This document shows, piece after piece, positions 43,400-53,063 of a stretch of 64,000 nucleotides of DNA. The position numbers were made by a program, and so were the translations under genes. Within the stretch, counting starts at the first letter, position 1; every line of letters begins with the position of its first letter. The notes under the pieces were generated by a model. The model was given only the letters and a program-made list of their open reading frames with translations. It did not search any database and was not told the DNA's origin. Origin of the DNA: Oxalobacteraceae bacterium (GTDB lineage: Bacteria; Pseudomonadota; Gammaproteobacteria; Burkholderiales; Burkholderiaceae_D). The stretch spans positions 1-64,000 of the forward strand of contig DPRS01000009.1 in the NCBI GenBank assembly GCA_003537575.1, read 5' to 3'.

Positions 43400-44656
43400 G
43401 TGGCTGCCAATCAAAACAAGCAAATGCCGGTGCTTATCAGCAGCACCTTTGCCTTCACCATCTGCTTTGCCATCTGGATGATGTTTGCCGTGCTGGGCAT
43501 TCCGATCAAGAACAAGCTCGGATTGAATGAAACCCAGTTCGGCCTGCTGGCGGCAATGCCGGTGCTGACCGGTTCGCTGGTGCGCGTGCCGCTGGGAATC
43601 TGGACCGACCGCTTTGGCGGACGCATCGTGTTCTTCCTGCTGATGCTCAGCACGGTGGTACCGATCTATTTGATCAGCTATGCCAGCGAATTCTGGCATT
43701 TCCTCGTGCTGGGCCTGTTCGTCGGCCTGGCCGGCGGTTCGTTTTCGGTCGGCACGCCGTATGTCGCGCGCTGGTTCCAGCCGGCGCGCCGCGGCCTGGC
43801 GATGGGCGTTTTCGGCGCCGGCAATTCCGGTTCGGCGCTGACCAAGTTTGTCGCGCCGGCGATCATCGCCGCGCTCGGCTGGCAAATGCTACCAAAGGTG
43901 TATGCGGCAGCGATGCTGGTCACCGCCTTGCTGTTCTGGTTTTTTTCTGCCACCGACAAGTCGCACGTGGTGCCTTCCAACGTCTCCTTCATGGATCAGT
44001 TGAAAGTCCTGAAGGACCCGCGCGTCTGGCGCTATTGCCAGTATTACTCGGTGGTGTTCGGCGGCTATGTGGCGCTGGCGCTGTGGATGACCAAGTATTA
44101 CGTCGCCGAATACGGTTTCGACCTGAGGCTGGCCGCTTTGCTGGCCGCCTGCTTTTCCTTGCCTGGCGGCGTACTGCGTGCGCTCGGCGGCTGGATCTCC
44201 GACAAGTATGGCGCCTACAAGGTCACCTGGTGTGTGATGTGGATTTGCTGGGTGTGCTTCTTCCTGTTGTCGTACCCGCCAACCAGCATGGTCGTCAAGA
44301 CCGTCTCGGGCGAAATGAGCCTGGACATCGGCCTGGGTCCGGTCATGTTCACCGTCCTGCTGTTCATCGTCGGCGTCGCCACCGCCGTCGGCAAGGCTTC
44401 CGTCTTCAAGTTCATCTCCGACGATTTCAGCCACAACATCGGCGCGGTATCCGGCGTGGTCGGACTGGCCGGCGGCCTGGGCGGGTTCATCCTGCCGATC
44501 ATGTTCGGCGCCCTGGTCGATTTGACCGGCATCCGTTCCAGTTCTTTCATGCTGCTGTACGGCACCGTGTGCGTATCGCTGGTGTGGATGCATTTTTCCT
44601 TCAAGCCGGAGCGCGTCTCGACCGCCGAGCCGATGGCGCTGGCGAGAGCCGCCTGA
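43400..44656 (+). CDS. narK1: Nitrate transporter NarK1 (GTG start)
   Basis: 418 residues from GTG 43400, six bases after AAGGGG. MFS protein with 12 predicted helices. Fits the NarK1 branch (nitrate/proton symport): short N-terminus, VLTGSLVRVPLGIWTDRFGG with R62, GGSFSVGTPYVARWFQPARRGLAMG-type block (GGSFSVGTPYVARWF, RRGLAMGVFGAGNSG), and GGVLRALGGWISDKYG carrying the second conserved Arg. It starts uptake when no nitrite is yet available for exchange. 49 bases before narK2, so co-transcribed. Confidence 0.92.
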   Translation: MAANQNKQMPVLISSTFAFTICFAIWMMFAVLGIPIKNKLGLNETQFGLLAAMPVLTGSLVRVPLGIWTDRFGGRIVFFLLMLSTVVPIYLISYASEFWHFLVLGLFVGLAGGSFSVGTPYVARWFQPARRGLAMGVFGAGNSGSALTKFVAPAIIAALGWQMLPKVYAAAMLVTALLFWFFSATDKSHVVPSNVSFMDQLKVLKDPRVWRYCQYYSVVFGGYVALALWMTKYYVAEYGFDLRLAALLAACFSLPGGVLRALGGWISDKYGAYKVTWCVMWICWVCFFLLSYPPTSMVVKTVSGEMSLDIGLGPVMFTVLLFIVGVATAVGKASVFKFISDDFSHNIGAVSGVVGLAGGLGGFILPIMFGALVDLTGIRSSSFMLLYGTVCVSLVWMHFSFKPERVSTAEPMALARAA

Positions 44657-44705
44657 ACCAACTTTTCCGGGCGTTTGCGCCCTCGAGCATCAATAGGAGA
44701 AAAAC

Positions 44706-46091
44706 ATGAGCAAATATATGATTCAGCATTGGGAACCCGAGCTGCCCGCATTCTGGACAAGCAAGGGCAAGCCGACCGCCAACCGCAACCTGTGGATTTC
44801 AATTCCGGCGCTGCTGCTGGCATTCGCGGTCTGGATGGTGTGGAGCGTCGTGGTGGTCAACCTGCCCAATATCGGCTTCCAGTACAGCACCAACCAGCTG
44901 TTCTGGCTGACCGCGCTGCCGGGCCTGTCGGGGGCGACGCTGCGTATTTTTTATTCCTTCATGGTGCCCGTCTTCGGTGGCCGCAAATGGACTACGATTT
45001 CGACCGCGTCGCTGCTGATCCCCGCAATCGGCATCGGCTTTGCCGTGCAGGATCCCGCCACCAGCTACCCGACCATGCTGATCCTGGCGCTCCTGTGCGG
45101 CTTCGGCGGCGGTAATTTCGCCTCGTCGATGGCCAATATCAGCTTTTTCTTCCCCAAGGCGCAGAAAGGCTATGCCCTGGGCATGAATGCCGGCCTGGGC
45201 AATCTGGGCGTGTCGGTGGTGCAGTTCGTGGTGCCGCTGGTGATCACCGCCGGCATGTTCGGCGCCTTGGGCGGCGAGCCGCAAAACTGGATGAAGGCTG
45301 GCGAGGCCAAGGCAATGTGGCTGCAGAATGCCGGCTTCATCTGGGTACCGTTCATCCTGCTGACGACCTTCGCCGCCTGGTTCGGAATGAACGACCTGAA
45401 ATCGGCCAGCGCGTCCTTCTCCGAGCAGGCAGTGATCTTCAAGCGCAAGCATAACTGGCTGATGTGCTGGCTCTACATCGGCACCTTCGGTTCCTTCATC
45501 GGATTTTCGGCCGGCTTCCCGATGCTGATCAAGTCGCAATTCCCGGACGTGAATCCGCTGCAGTATGCCTTCCTCGGCCCGCTCGTCGGGGCGCTGGCGC
45601 GCGTGGCCGGCGGCTGGGTCTCCGACAAGCTGGGCGGCGCCGTGGTCACTTTCTGGACCTTCGTAGTCATGGTCGCGGCTGCTGCCGGCGTCATTTTTTT
45701 CCTGCCTTCGCAAGGGCAGGCAGGTGGCTTCGTCGGTTTCTTCTGGATGTTCATGCTGCTGTTCGCCGCCACCGGCGTCGGCAATGCCTCGACCTTCCGC
45801 ATGATTCCGGTCATCTTCCTGACCGAACGGCAGCGTGCCGCCGCCGGACGCGGCAGGGCGGCCGAAGCCCAGGCCGTGGTGGAAGCCAACAAGGAAGCCG
45901 CCGCCGTGCTCGGCTTCACTTCCGCCGTGGGAGCCTATGGCGCCTTCTTCATCCCGAAAAGCTATGGCACCTCGATCGCGATGACGGGTGGCCCCGAAGC
46001 TGCGCTGCTCTGCTTCATCGGTTTCTATGTCACCTGCATCGCGATTACCTGGTGGTTCTATTCGCGCAAGGGCGCCGAGATGCCTTGCTGA
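44706..46091 (+). CDS. narK2: Nitrate/nitrite antiporter NarK2
   Basis: 461 residues, MFS, ATG with AGGAG upstream. NarK2 branch (nitrate/nitrite exchange): substrate arginines R80 (GATLRIFYSF) and R299 (GALARVAGGWVSDK), and the nitrate signature GFGGGNFASSMANISFFFP followed by KGYALGMNAGLGNLGV. A cytoplasmic stretch rich in Ala/Arg/Glu lies around residues 378-400. Together with NarK1 it supplies NarG on the cytoplasmic side. The order narK1-narK2-narGHJI is the Pseudomonas/Burkholderiales order. Confidence 0.94.
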   Translation: MSKYMIQHWEPELPAFWTSKGKPTANRNLWISIPALLLAFAVWMVWSVVVVNLPNIGFQYSTNQLFWLTALPGLSGATLRIFYSFMVPVFGGRKWTTISTASLLIPAIGIGFAVQDPATSYPTMLILALLCGFGGGNFASSMANISFFFPKAQKGYALGMNAGLGNLGVSVVQFVVPLVITAGMFGALGGEPQNWMKAGEAKAMWLQNAGFIWVPFILLTTFAAWFGMNDLKSASASFSEQAVIFKRKHNWLMCWLYIGTFGSFIGFSAGFPMLIKSQFPDVNPLQYAFLGPLVGALARVAGGWVSDKLGGAVVTFWTFVVMVAAAAGVIFFLPSQGQAGGFVGFFWMFMLLFAATGVGNASTFRMIPVIFLTERQRAAAGRGRAAEAQAVVEANKEAAAVLGFTSAVGAYGAFFIPKSYGTSIAMTGGPEAALLCFIGFYVTCIAITWWFYSRKGAEMPC

Positions 46092-46114
46092 TTCTCTACA
46101 CCTTAAGAACTAGG

Positions 46115-46124
46115 CGGACTAGTC
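46115..46124. promoter_or_regulatory. CTAGTC-type element, narG upstream region, site 1
   Basis: CGGACTAGTC, perfect 8-bp palindrome GACTAGTC, 132 bases before narG. Confidence 0.5.
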
Positions 46125-46134
46125 ATATCCACTG

Positions 46135-46146
46135 CGGCTAGTCCGA
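46135..46146. promoter_or_regulatory. CTAGTC-type element, narG upstream region, site 2
   Basis: CGGCTAGTCCGA, 110 bases before narG; its CTAG centre is 19 bases from site 1, about two helical turns, so both would face the same side of the DNA. The same 12-mer occurs upstream of moaA. Confidence 0.5.
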
Positions 46147-46256
46147 CTTCTTGCGAATGTTCGCTATTGCCTTGCGTCAGTAGACTTACCTCATCGTCAT
46201 TGTCGCTGCACGTCAAGTAAAACCGCGCCCGCTTCGGGTGCGCACACGGAGAAACC

Positions 46257-49200
46257 ATGAGTCACTTTCTGGATCGCCTGAAATTCTTCAGCAAACCCAA
46301 GGAGACCTTTTCCAATGGCCACGGAGTCGTGGTCAAGGAAGACCGTACCTGGGAAAACGCCTATCGCCAGCGCTGGCAGCACGACAAGATCGTGCGTTCC
46401 ACCCACGGCGTCAACTGCACCGGCTCCTGCAGCTGGAAAGTCTACGTGAAGAATGGCCTGATCACCTGGGAAACCCAGCAGACCGATTACCCGCGCACGC
46501 GGCCGGACCTGCCCAACCATGAGCCGCGCGGATGCCCGCGCGGCGCTTCGTATTCCTGGTACGTGTATTCGGCGCAGCGCGTGAAGTATCCGATGGTGCG
46601 CGGCCGCTTGATGGAGATGTGGCGCGAGGCGCGCCTGACCAGGTCGCCGGTCGAAGCCTGGGAATACATCAGCCAGAACCCGAAGCTTGCGAACAAGTAC
46701 AAGTCGGTGCGCGGCCAGGGCGGCTTCGTGCGCGCCAAGTGGGACGAGGTCAACGAGATCATCGCCGCCGCCAACGCCTTCACCATCAAGAAGTACGGCC
46801 CGGACCGTATCGTCGGCTTTTCGCCGATTCCCGCGATGTCGATGATCAGCTATGCCGCCGGCACGCGTTATTTAAGTCTCATTGGCGGCGTGGCGATGAG
46901 CTTTTACGACTGGTACTGCGACCTGCCGCCGGCCAGCCCGCAAGTCTGGGGCGAGCAGACCGACGTGCCGGAATCGGCCGACTGGTACAACTCGACCTAC
47001 CTCATGGTGTGGGGCTCGAACGTGCCGATGACGCGCACGCCGGACGCCCACTTCTATACCGAAGTGCGCTACAAGGGCACCAAGACTGTCGCCGTGTCGT
47101 CCGACTTCGGCGAAATGGCCAAGTTCGGCGACATCTGGCTGGCGCCGAAGCAGGGCACCGACGCCGCGCTGGCGATGGCGATGGGCCACGTGATCCTCAA
47201 GGAATTCCACGTCACGGGCAAGTCGCAATATTTTCGCGACTATGCCAAGCAGTACACCGACTTCCCGATGCTGGTGCTGCTGAAGGAAAAGGACGGCACG
47301 CTGCTGCCGGATTACTTCCTGCGCGCCTCGCACCTGGACAACAACCTGGATGAAACCAACAATCCGGAATGGAAAACCCTGGTGCTCGACAGCGCCACCG
47401 GCCATATCGTCGCGCCGGCCGGTTCGATCGGCTTCCGCTGGGGCGAAGGCGGCGAGCGCGGCAAGTGGAACCTCGAACAGAAGGAAGGCAGGAGCGGCAA
47501 TCCGATCGACCCGGCCTTGTCGCTGATCGATCGCGCCGATGCGGTGGAAACCGTGGGCTTCCCGTACTTTGGCGGCAAGGATGCCAATGACCTCCTGAAG
47601 CGCAAGGTGCCGGTCAAGAAAATCCGCCTGGCCGATGGCAGCACCGCGCTGGTGGCGACCGTGTATGACCTGTCGCTGGCTAACTACGGCGTCGAGCATG
47701 GCTTGAGCGATCCGAATGTCGCGAAAGACTATTTCGACGATGTGCCGTACACGCCCAAGTGGCAGCAAAAGCATACCGGCGTCAAGCCGGAAGACGTCAT
47801 CACCGTGGCGCGCGAATTCGCCGACAATGCCGACAAAACGCGCGGCAAGAGCATGGTGATCGTCGGCGCCGCGCTGAACCACTGGTACCACATGGACATG
47901 ACTTACCGCGGCATCATCAACATGCTGATGATGTGCGGCTGCGTCGGCCAATCCGGCGGCGGCTGGAGTCACTACGTCGGCCAGGAAAAGCTGCGCCCGC
48001 AAACCGGCTGGACCCCGCTGGCCTTCGCGCTTGACTGGCACCGCCCGTCGCGCCAGATGAATTCCACCTCGTTCTTTTACGCCCACACCAGCCAGTGGCG
48101 CCATGAAAAGCTGCATGCGTCGGAAATCCTGTGTCCGACCGCCGACGGCAAGATGGCCGAGATGTCGCTGCTGGATTACAACGCCAAGGCCGAGCGCATG
48201 GGCTGGCTGCCCTCGGCGCCGCAGCTGGAAACCAACCCGCTGGAAATCGCCCGCGCCGCCGGCGAGGCCGGCAAGGATGTCGCGCAGTATGCGGTCGAGC
48301 AGATCAAGTCGGGCAAGCTGAATTTCTCCTGCGACGACCCGGATAACCCGGCCAACTTCCCGCGCAACATGTTCGTCTGGCGCTCCAACATTCTCGGCAG
48401 TTCGGGCAAGGGGCATGAGTATTTCCTCAAGTACCTGCTCGGCACCCAGAACGCCTTGATGAGCGACGAGGAGGACTGCGTCAAGCCCAAGGATGTCAAG
48501 GTGCGCCCGGCAGCCGAGGGCAAGCTCGACCTGCTGGTGGTGCTCGACTTCCGCATGTCGACCACCTGCCTGTACGGCGATATCGTGCTGCCGACGGCGA
48601 CCTGGTACGAGAAGGACGACCTCAACACCTCCGACATGCATCCCTTCATCCATCCGCTGTCGGAAGCCGTGCAGCCGCTGTGGCAGTCGAAGTCGGACTG
48701 GGAAATCTACAAGGGCATCGCCGAGAAGTTTGCCGAGATCGGCGGCGAATTGCTGGGCACGCAAAAGGACCTAGTGCTGACGCCGCTGATGCATGACACC
48801 CCCGGCGAGCTGGGCCAGCCCTTCGATCCGAAGGATTGGCGCGCCGGCGAATGCGAGCCCATTCCGGGCAAGACCATGCCGGCCATGACGGTGGTCGAGC
48901 GCAATTACCGCGACGTCTACAAGAAATTCACCGCGATCGGCCCGCTACTGGAAAAAGTGGGCAATGGCGGCAAGGGCATTTCGTGGAAAACCGCGCATGA
49001 AGTCGACGTGCTGCGCGGCTTGAACCGCGTGGTGACGGAAGAGGGCGTGTCGAAAGGCTTGCCGCGGCTGAATACCGCCATCGACGCCGCCGAAATGATC
49101 CTGACGCTGGCGCCCGAGACCAACGGCCACGTGGCGGTGAAAGCCTGGGAAGCGCTGTCGAAGATCACCGGCCGCGACCATGCCCATCTGGCGATTCCGC

Positions 49201-50081
49201 GCGAGCATGACAGCATTCGTTTCCGCGACGTGCAGGCGCAGCCGCGCAAGATCATTTCCTCGCCGACCTGGTCGGGCCTGGAATCGGAGGAAGTCAGCTA
49301 CAACGCCGGCTATACCAACGTGCATGAAATGATCCCCTGGCGCACGCTGACGGGCCGCCAGCAATTCTTCCAGGATCACCTGTGGATGCGCGAATTCGGC
49401 GAAGGCCTGTGCGTGTACAAGCCGGCGATCAACACCAAGACGACCGCGTCGGTACTGGGCAGCAAGCCGAACGGCCACAAGGAAATCGCCCTGAACTGGA
49501 TCACGCCGCACCAGAAGTGGGGCATCCACTCGACCTATTCGGACAATCTGCGCCTGCTGACGCTGTCGCGCGGCGGCCCGCACGTCTGGCTGTCGGAAAT
49601 CGACGCCAAGGCTGCCGGCATCGTCGACAACGACTGGATCGAGGTGTTCAACGTCAACGGCACGCTGACCGCGCGCGCCGTGGTCAGCCAGCGCGTGCCG
49701 GTCGGCATGACGCTGATGTACCACGCGCAGGAAAAGATCGTCAACGTGCCGGGCGCGGAAATGTCGGGCAAGCGCGGCGGCATCCATAATTCGGTGACGC
49801 GCGCGGTGACCAAGCCGACGCACATGATCGGCGGCTATGCGCAACTGTCGTACGGCTTCAACTATTACGGCACGGTCGGTTCCAACCGCGACGAGTTCGT
49901 GCTGGTGCGCAAGATGAAAAACATCGACTGGCTGGAAGGGCCGCGTGTCGAAGAGCCGGAAAGCGCAGCTGCCGGAACCGGCGGTGGCGCGCACAGCGCC
50001 GGCGCACACCGGCACGCCGCTGGTGCCGAACAGGAACAAGCCGCGGTGACGATGCATGCATCGATCGCCAAAGGCGCATGA
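46257..50081 (+). CDS. narG: Membrane-bound nitrate reductase alpha subunit
   Basis: 1274 residues. Reduces nitrate to nitrite on the cytoplasmic face with Mo-bisMGD and the FS0 cluster. FS0 ligands H50, C54, C58 and C93 (STHGVNCTGSCSW, RGCPRGASYSW); Mo ligand D222 in YCDLPPASPQ. Very close to E. coli NarG throughout, up to KNIDWLEG. Beyond that it has an Ala/Gly/His-rich tail about 35 residues longer than E. coli NarG. The stop overlaps an ATG in the narH leader, but narH starts 18 bases on. No Tat signal motif with twin Arg is intact, as usual for NarG. Confidence 0.98.
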   Translation: MSHFLDRLKFFSKPKETFSNGHGVVVKEDRTWENAYRQRWQHDKIVRSTHGVNCTGSCSWKVYVKNGLITWETQQTDYPRTRPDLPNHEPRGCPRGASYSWYVYSAQRVKYPMVRGRLMEMWREARLTRSPVEAWEYISQNPKLANKYKSVRGQGGFVRAKWDEVNEIIAAANAFTIKKYGPDRIVGFSPIPAMSMISYAAGTRYLSLIGGVAMSFYDWYCDLPPASPQVWGEQTDVPESADWYNSTYLMVWGSNVPMTRTPDAHFYTEVRYKGTKTVAVSSDFGEMAKFGDIWLAPKQGTDAALAMAMGHVILKEFHVTGKSQYFRDYAKQYTDFPMLVLLKEKDGTLLPDYFLRASHLDNNLDETNNPEWKTLVLDSATGHIVAPAGSIGFRWGEGGERGKWNLEQKEGRSGNPIDPALSLIDRADAVETVGFPYFGGKDANDLLKRKVPVKKIRLADGSTALVATVYDLSLANYGVEHGLSDPNVAKDYFDDVPYTPKWQQKHTGVKPEDVITVAREFADNADKTRGKSMVIVGAALNHWYHMDMTYRGIINMLMMCGCVGQSGGGWSHYVGQEKLRPQTGWTPLAFALDWHRPSRQMNSTSFFYAHTSQWRHEKLHASEILCPTADGKMAEMSLLDYNAKAERMGWLPSAPQLETNPLEIARAAGEAGKDVAQYAVEQIKSGKLNFSCDDPDNPANFPRNMFVWRSNILGSSGKGHEYFLKYLLGTQNALMSDEEDCVKPKDVKVRPAAEGKLDLLVVLDFRMSTTCLYGDIVLPTATWYEKDDLNTSDMHPFIHPLSEAVQPLWQSKSDWEIYKGIAEKFAEIGGELLGTQKDLVLTPLMHDTPGELGQPFDPKDWRAGECEPIPGKTMPAMTVVERNYRDVYKKFTAIGPLLEKVGNGGKGISWKTAHEVDVLRGLNRVVTEEGVSKGLPRLNTAIDAAEMILTLAPETNGHVAVKAWEALSKITGRDHAHLAIPREHDSIRFRDVQAQPRKIISSPTWSGLESEEVSYNAGYTNVHEMIPWRTLTGRQQFFQDHLWMREFGEGLCVYKPAINTKTTASVLGSKPNGHKEIALNWITPHQKWGIHSTYSDNLRLLTLSRGGPHVWLSEIDAKAAGIVDNDWIEVFNVNGTLTARAVVSQRVPVGMTLMYHAQEKIVNVPGAEMSGKRGGIHNSVTRAVTKPTHMIGGYAQLSYGFNYYGTVGSNRDEFVLVRKMKNIDWLEGPRVEEPESAAAGTGGGAHSAGAHRHAAGAEQEQAAVTMHASIAKGA

Positions 50082-50098
50082 AAGAATCAGGAGCAAAC

Positions 50099-51649
50099 AT
50101 GAAAATCAGAGCGCAAATCGGCATGGTGCTGAACCTGGACAAGTGCATTGGCTGCCACACCTGTTCCGTCACCTGCAAGAATGTCTGGACCAGCCGCGAC
50201 GGCGTCGAATATGCCTGGTTCAACAACGTCGAAACCAAGCCAGGGATCGGCTATCCGAAGGAATGGGAAAACCAGGACAAGTGGAACGGCGGCTGGAAGC
50301 GCAATGCCGCCGGCAAGCTGGAACCGCGCCAGGGCAGCCGCCTGAAGATCCTGGCCAACATCTTCGCCAACCCGAACCTGCCGGCCATCGACGAGTATTA
50401 CGAGCCGTTCACCTACGACTACGAGCACCTGCAGAATGCGCCGCTGTCGGAAACGCCGCCGACCGCACGGCCGGTATCGGTCATCACCGGCAAGAAGATG
50501 GACAAGATCGAATGGGGCCCGAACTGGGAAGACGATCTGGGCGGCGAATTCGCCAAGCGCAGCAAGGACAAGCTGTTCGACAACGTGCAGAAGGAAATGT
50601 ACGGCACCTTCGAGAACACCTTCATGATGTACCTGCCGCGCCTGTGCGAGCATTGCCTGAACCCGGCCTGCGTGGCGTCCTGCCCGTCCGGCTCGGTGTA
50701 CAAGCGTGAAGACGACGGCATCGTGCTGATCGACCAGGACAAGTGCCGCGGCTGGCGCATGTGCATCTCCGGCTGCCCGTACAAGAAAATCTATTACAAC
50801 TGGTCTTCCGGCAAGGCAGAGAAGTGCACCTTCTGCTTCCCTCGCATCGAAGCCGGGCAGCCGACCGTGTGTTCCGAAACCTGCGTGGGCCGCATTCGCT
50901 ACCTGGGCGTAATGCTGTACGACGCCGACCAGATCGAGCAAGCGGCATCGGTTCCCGACGAACAGGAGCTGTATGGCGCCCAGCTTGGCCTCTTCCTCAA
51001 TCCGCACGATCCAAAGATCATCGAGGAAGCGCGCAAGCAAGGCATTCCGGATGCCTGGCTGGAAGCGGCCAAGCGCTCGCCGGTGTACAAGATGGCGATG
51101 GAATGGAAGGTCGCCTTCCCGCTGCATCCGGAATACCGCACGCTGCCGATGGTCTGGTACATCCCGCCGCTGTCGCCGATCCAGGCGGCTGCCGAATCCG
51201 GCAAGATGGGCATGAACGGCATCATCCCGGACACCAAGAGCCTGCGCATTCCGGTGCGCTATCTGGCCAACCTGCTCACCGCAGGCAAGGAAGCGCCGGT
51301 GGTGGCGGCGCTCGACCGCATGCTGGCGATGCGCGCCTACATGCGCGGCAAGTCGGTCGACGGCGTGGAAAACCTGGATGTGCTCAAGCAGGTCGGCATC
51401 TCGAAAGACATGGTCGAGGACATGTACCACATCATGGCGATCGCCAATTACGAAGACCGCTTCGTCATCCCCAGCAGCCACAAGGAAATGGTGGAAGACA
51501 GCTTCAATGAGAAGGGCTCCTGCGGCTTCTCGTTCGGCAACGGCTGCTCGGACGGCGTCTCCGACGCTTCCTTGTTCGGCAAGAAGAAGCAGGGCTCGGT
51601 GTTTTTTGCCGACATGCCGAAATCGCGCAAGAAGAAGGAATCAGCATGA
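50099..51649 (+). CDS. narH: Nitrate reductase beta subunit
   Basis: 516 residues from ATG 50099, six bases after AGGAG, giving the family N-terminus MKIRAQIGMVLNLDKCIGCHTC. An ATG at 50078 in the same frame overlaps the narG stop but would add seven odd residues. Four Fe-S clusters relay electrons from NarI to NarG; first Cys set C16, C19, C22, C26; the CRGWRMCISGCPYKK motif has Trp in place of a Cys, making the [3Fe-4S] centre. Confidence 0.98.
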   Translation: MKIRAQIGMVLNLDKCIGCHTCSVTCKNVWTSRDGVEYAWFNNVETKPGIGYPKEWENQDKWNGGWKRNAAGKLEPRQGSRLKILANIFANPNLPAIDEYYEPFTYDYEHLQNAPLSETPPTARPVSVITGKKMDKIEWGPNWEDDLGGEFAKRSKDKLFDNVQKEMYGTFENTFMMYLPRLCEHCLNPACVASCPSGSVYKREDDGIVLIDQDKCRGWRMCISGCPYKKIYYNWSSGKAEKCTFCFPRIEAGQPTVCSETCVGRIRYLGVMLYDADQIEQAASVPDEQELYGAQLGLFLNPHDPKIIEEARKQGIPDAWLEAAKRSPVYKMAMEWKVAFPLHPEYRTLPMVWYIPPLSPIQAAAESGKMGMNGIIPDTKSLRIPVRYLANLLTAGKEAPVVAALDRMLAMRAYMRGKSVDGVENLDVLKQVGISKDMVEDMYHIMAIANYEDRFVIPSSHKEMVEDSFNEKGSCGFSFGNGCSDGVSDASLFGKKKQGSVFFADMPKSRKKKESA

Positions 51650-52308
51650 AACATTACCAAGTAATGTCTGCGCTCCTGCTTTACCCGGAGCAGGAGTTGA
51701 TCGACAGTTTGCCCGAGTTGCAGACTGCGCTGGCCGGCGTGCCGGCGCTGCGCGCGCAGCTGCGGCCGCTGTTCGACCATCTGGCCGACGGCAGCCTGAT
51801 CTCGCGGCAGGAAGCCTACGTCACCACTTTCGACCGCAATCCTTCGCACTCGCTGCATCTGTTCGAGCACATCCACGGCGAGTCGCGCGACCGCGGCCAG
51901 GCGATGGTCGACCTGATGGAAGAGTACAAGAAGCATGGCCTCGAAATGCAGGGCGACGACTTGCCGGATTACGTGCCGCTGTTCCTGGAGTTTCTGTCGC
52001 AGCTGGACGCTGAAGAGTCGGCCCGTCTGCTCGGCGATGCCGTGCATGTGCTGGCTCATGTCGGCGCCAAGCTGCACGCCAACGGCAGCCCGTATGCGGT
52101 GCTGTTCGACGTGCTGCAGCAGCTGAGTCCGGTGGCGGCGGAAGCCTTGTCCGAGCCGCCGGTGCGCGACATGGATGAAGCCCTGGAAACCTTCGGCCCC
52201 GGCGCCGACGGCGTCGAGCCGCTGCTGAAAAACCAGGCGGCAGGCGTCCAGCCGATCAATTTCTATCCGAAGAAGCCGCAGGCTAGCGCGCCGGGCTCCA
52301 CGGTCTGA
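51646..52308 (+). CDS. narJ: Nitrate reductase assembly chaperone
   Basis: 220 residues, overlapping narH by 4 bases (ATGA). NarJ is a system-specific chaperone for NarG maturation and is not part of the final enzyme. Blocks: QVMSALLLYPEQELIDSLP, THSLHLFEH-like SHSLHLFEHIHGESRDRGQAM, and DLPDYVPLFLEFLSQL. All-helical, cytoplasmic. Confidence 0.96.
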   Translation: MKHYQVMSALLLYPEQELIDSLPELQTALAGVPALRAQLRPLFDHLADGSLISRQEAYVTTFDRNPSHSLHLFEHIHGESRDRGQAMVDLMEEYKKHGLEMQGDDLPDYVPLFLEFLSQLDAEESARLLGDAVHVLAHVGAKLHANGSPYAVLFDVLQQLSPVAAEALSEPPVRDMDEALETFGPGADGVEPLLKNQAAGVQPINFYPKKPQASAPGSTV

Positions 52309-52354
52309 AGCGCCGGCGCATCAGACACGATTCGTATCATCAGGAGAATCCACC

Positions 52355-53038
52355 ATGAATTACCTGCATCAGTTCGCATTCGGCATCTATCCGTACATTG
52401 CGCTGGCAATCTTCCTGCTCGGCAGCCTGATCCGCTTCGACCGCGAGCAATACACCTGGAAGTCCGATTCCAGCCAGCTGCTGCATCGCGGCAGTCTGCG
52501 CCTGGGCAATATCCTTTTCCACGTCGGCATCATCGGCCTGTTCTTTGGCCATGCCGCCGGCTTGCTGACCCCGGTCTGGGTCTGGGATGCGCTGGGCGTT
52601 TCGCACAGCGCCAAGCAGATTTTCGCCATGGCCGCAGGCGGCATCATGGGCACGCTATGCCTGGCCGGCGTCCTGATCCTGCTGGTGCGCCGCTTCGCCA
52701 ACGATCGCATCCGCGCTGTCACCACCGTCAAGGACAAGGTCGTGATGCTGTGGATCCTGGCTACGCTACTGCTCGGCCTGGCGTCGATTTTCGTCTCCGC
52801 CGGCCATACCGACGGTCACATGATGGTGCAGCTGATGTCCTGGGCCCAGCACGTCGTGACTTTCCGTGGCGACGCCGCGCAATTCATCATCGATGCGCCG
52901 GCGATCTTCAAGCTGCACCTGTTCATGGGCATGTCGCTGTTCGTCATTTTCCCGTTCACCCGGCTGGTGCACGTATGGAGCGGCTTTGCCTCGGTGGGCT
53001 ATCTTGGCCGCGCCTACCAGCTGGTGCGGCCGCGCTGA
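52355..53038 (+). CDS. narI: Nitrate reductase gamma subunit (cytochrome b)
   Basis: 227 residues, five membrane helices, ATG with AGGAG. NarI oxidises quinol at the periplasmic face and passes electrons through two haems b to NarH. Haem-ligand histidines are seen in NILFHVGIIGLFFGHAAG and in FKLHLFMGMSLFVIFPFTRLVHVW. Complete in length. Confidence 0.97.
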   Translation: MNYLHQFAFGIYPYIALAIFLLGSLIRFDREQYTWKSDSSQLLHRGSLRLGNILFHVGIIGLFFGHAAGLLTPVWVWDALGVSHSAKQIFAMAAGGIMGTLCLAGVLILLVRRFANDRIRAVTTVKDKVVMLWILATLLLGLASIFVSAGHTDGHMMVQLMSWAQHVVTFRGDAAQFIIDAPAIFKLHLFMGMSLFVIFPFTRLVHVWSGFASVGYLGRAYQLVRPR

Positions 53039-53063
53039 CAGTCGCTACGTACAGGAGAAAGAC

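Noticed and set aside
46872..48764. 630-codon open frame opposite narG
   Set aside because: Composition shadow; no domain recognisable, and narG is unambiguous on the other strand.
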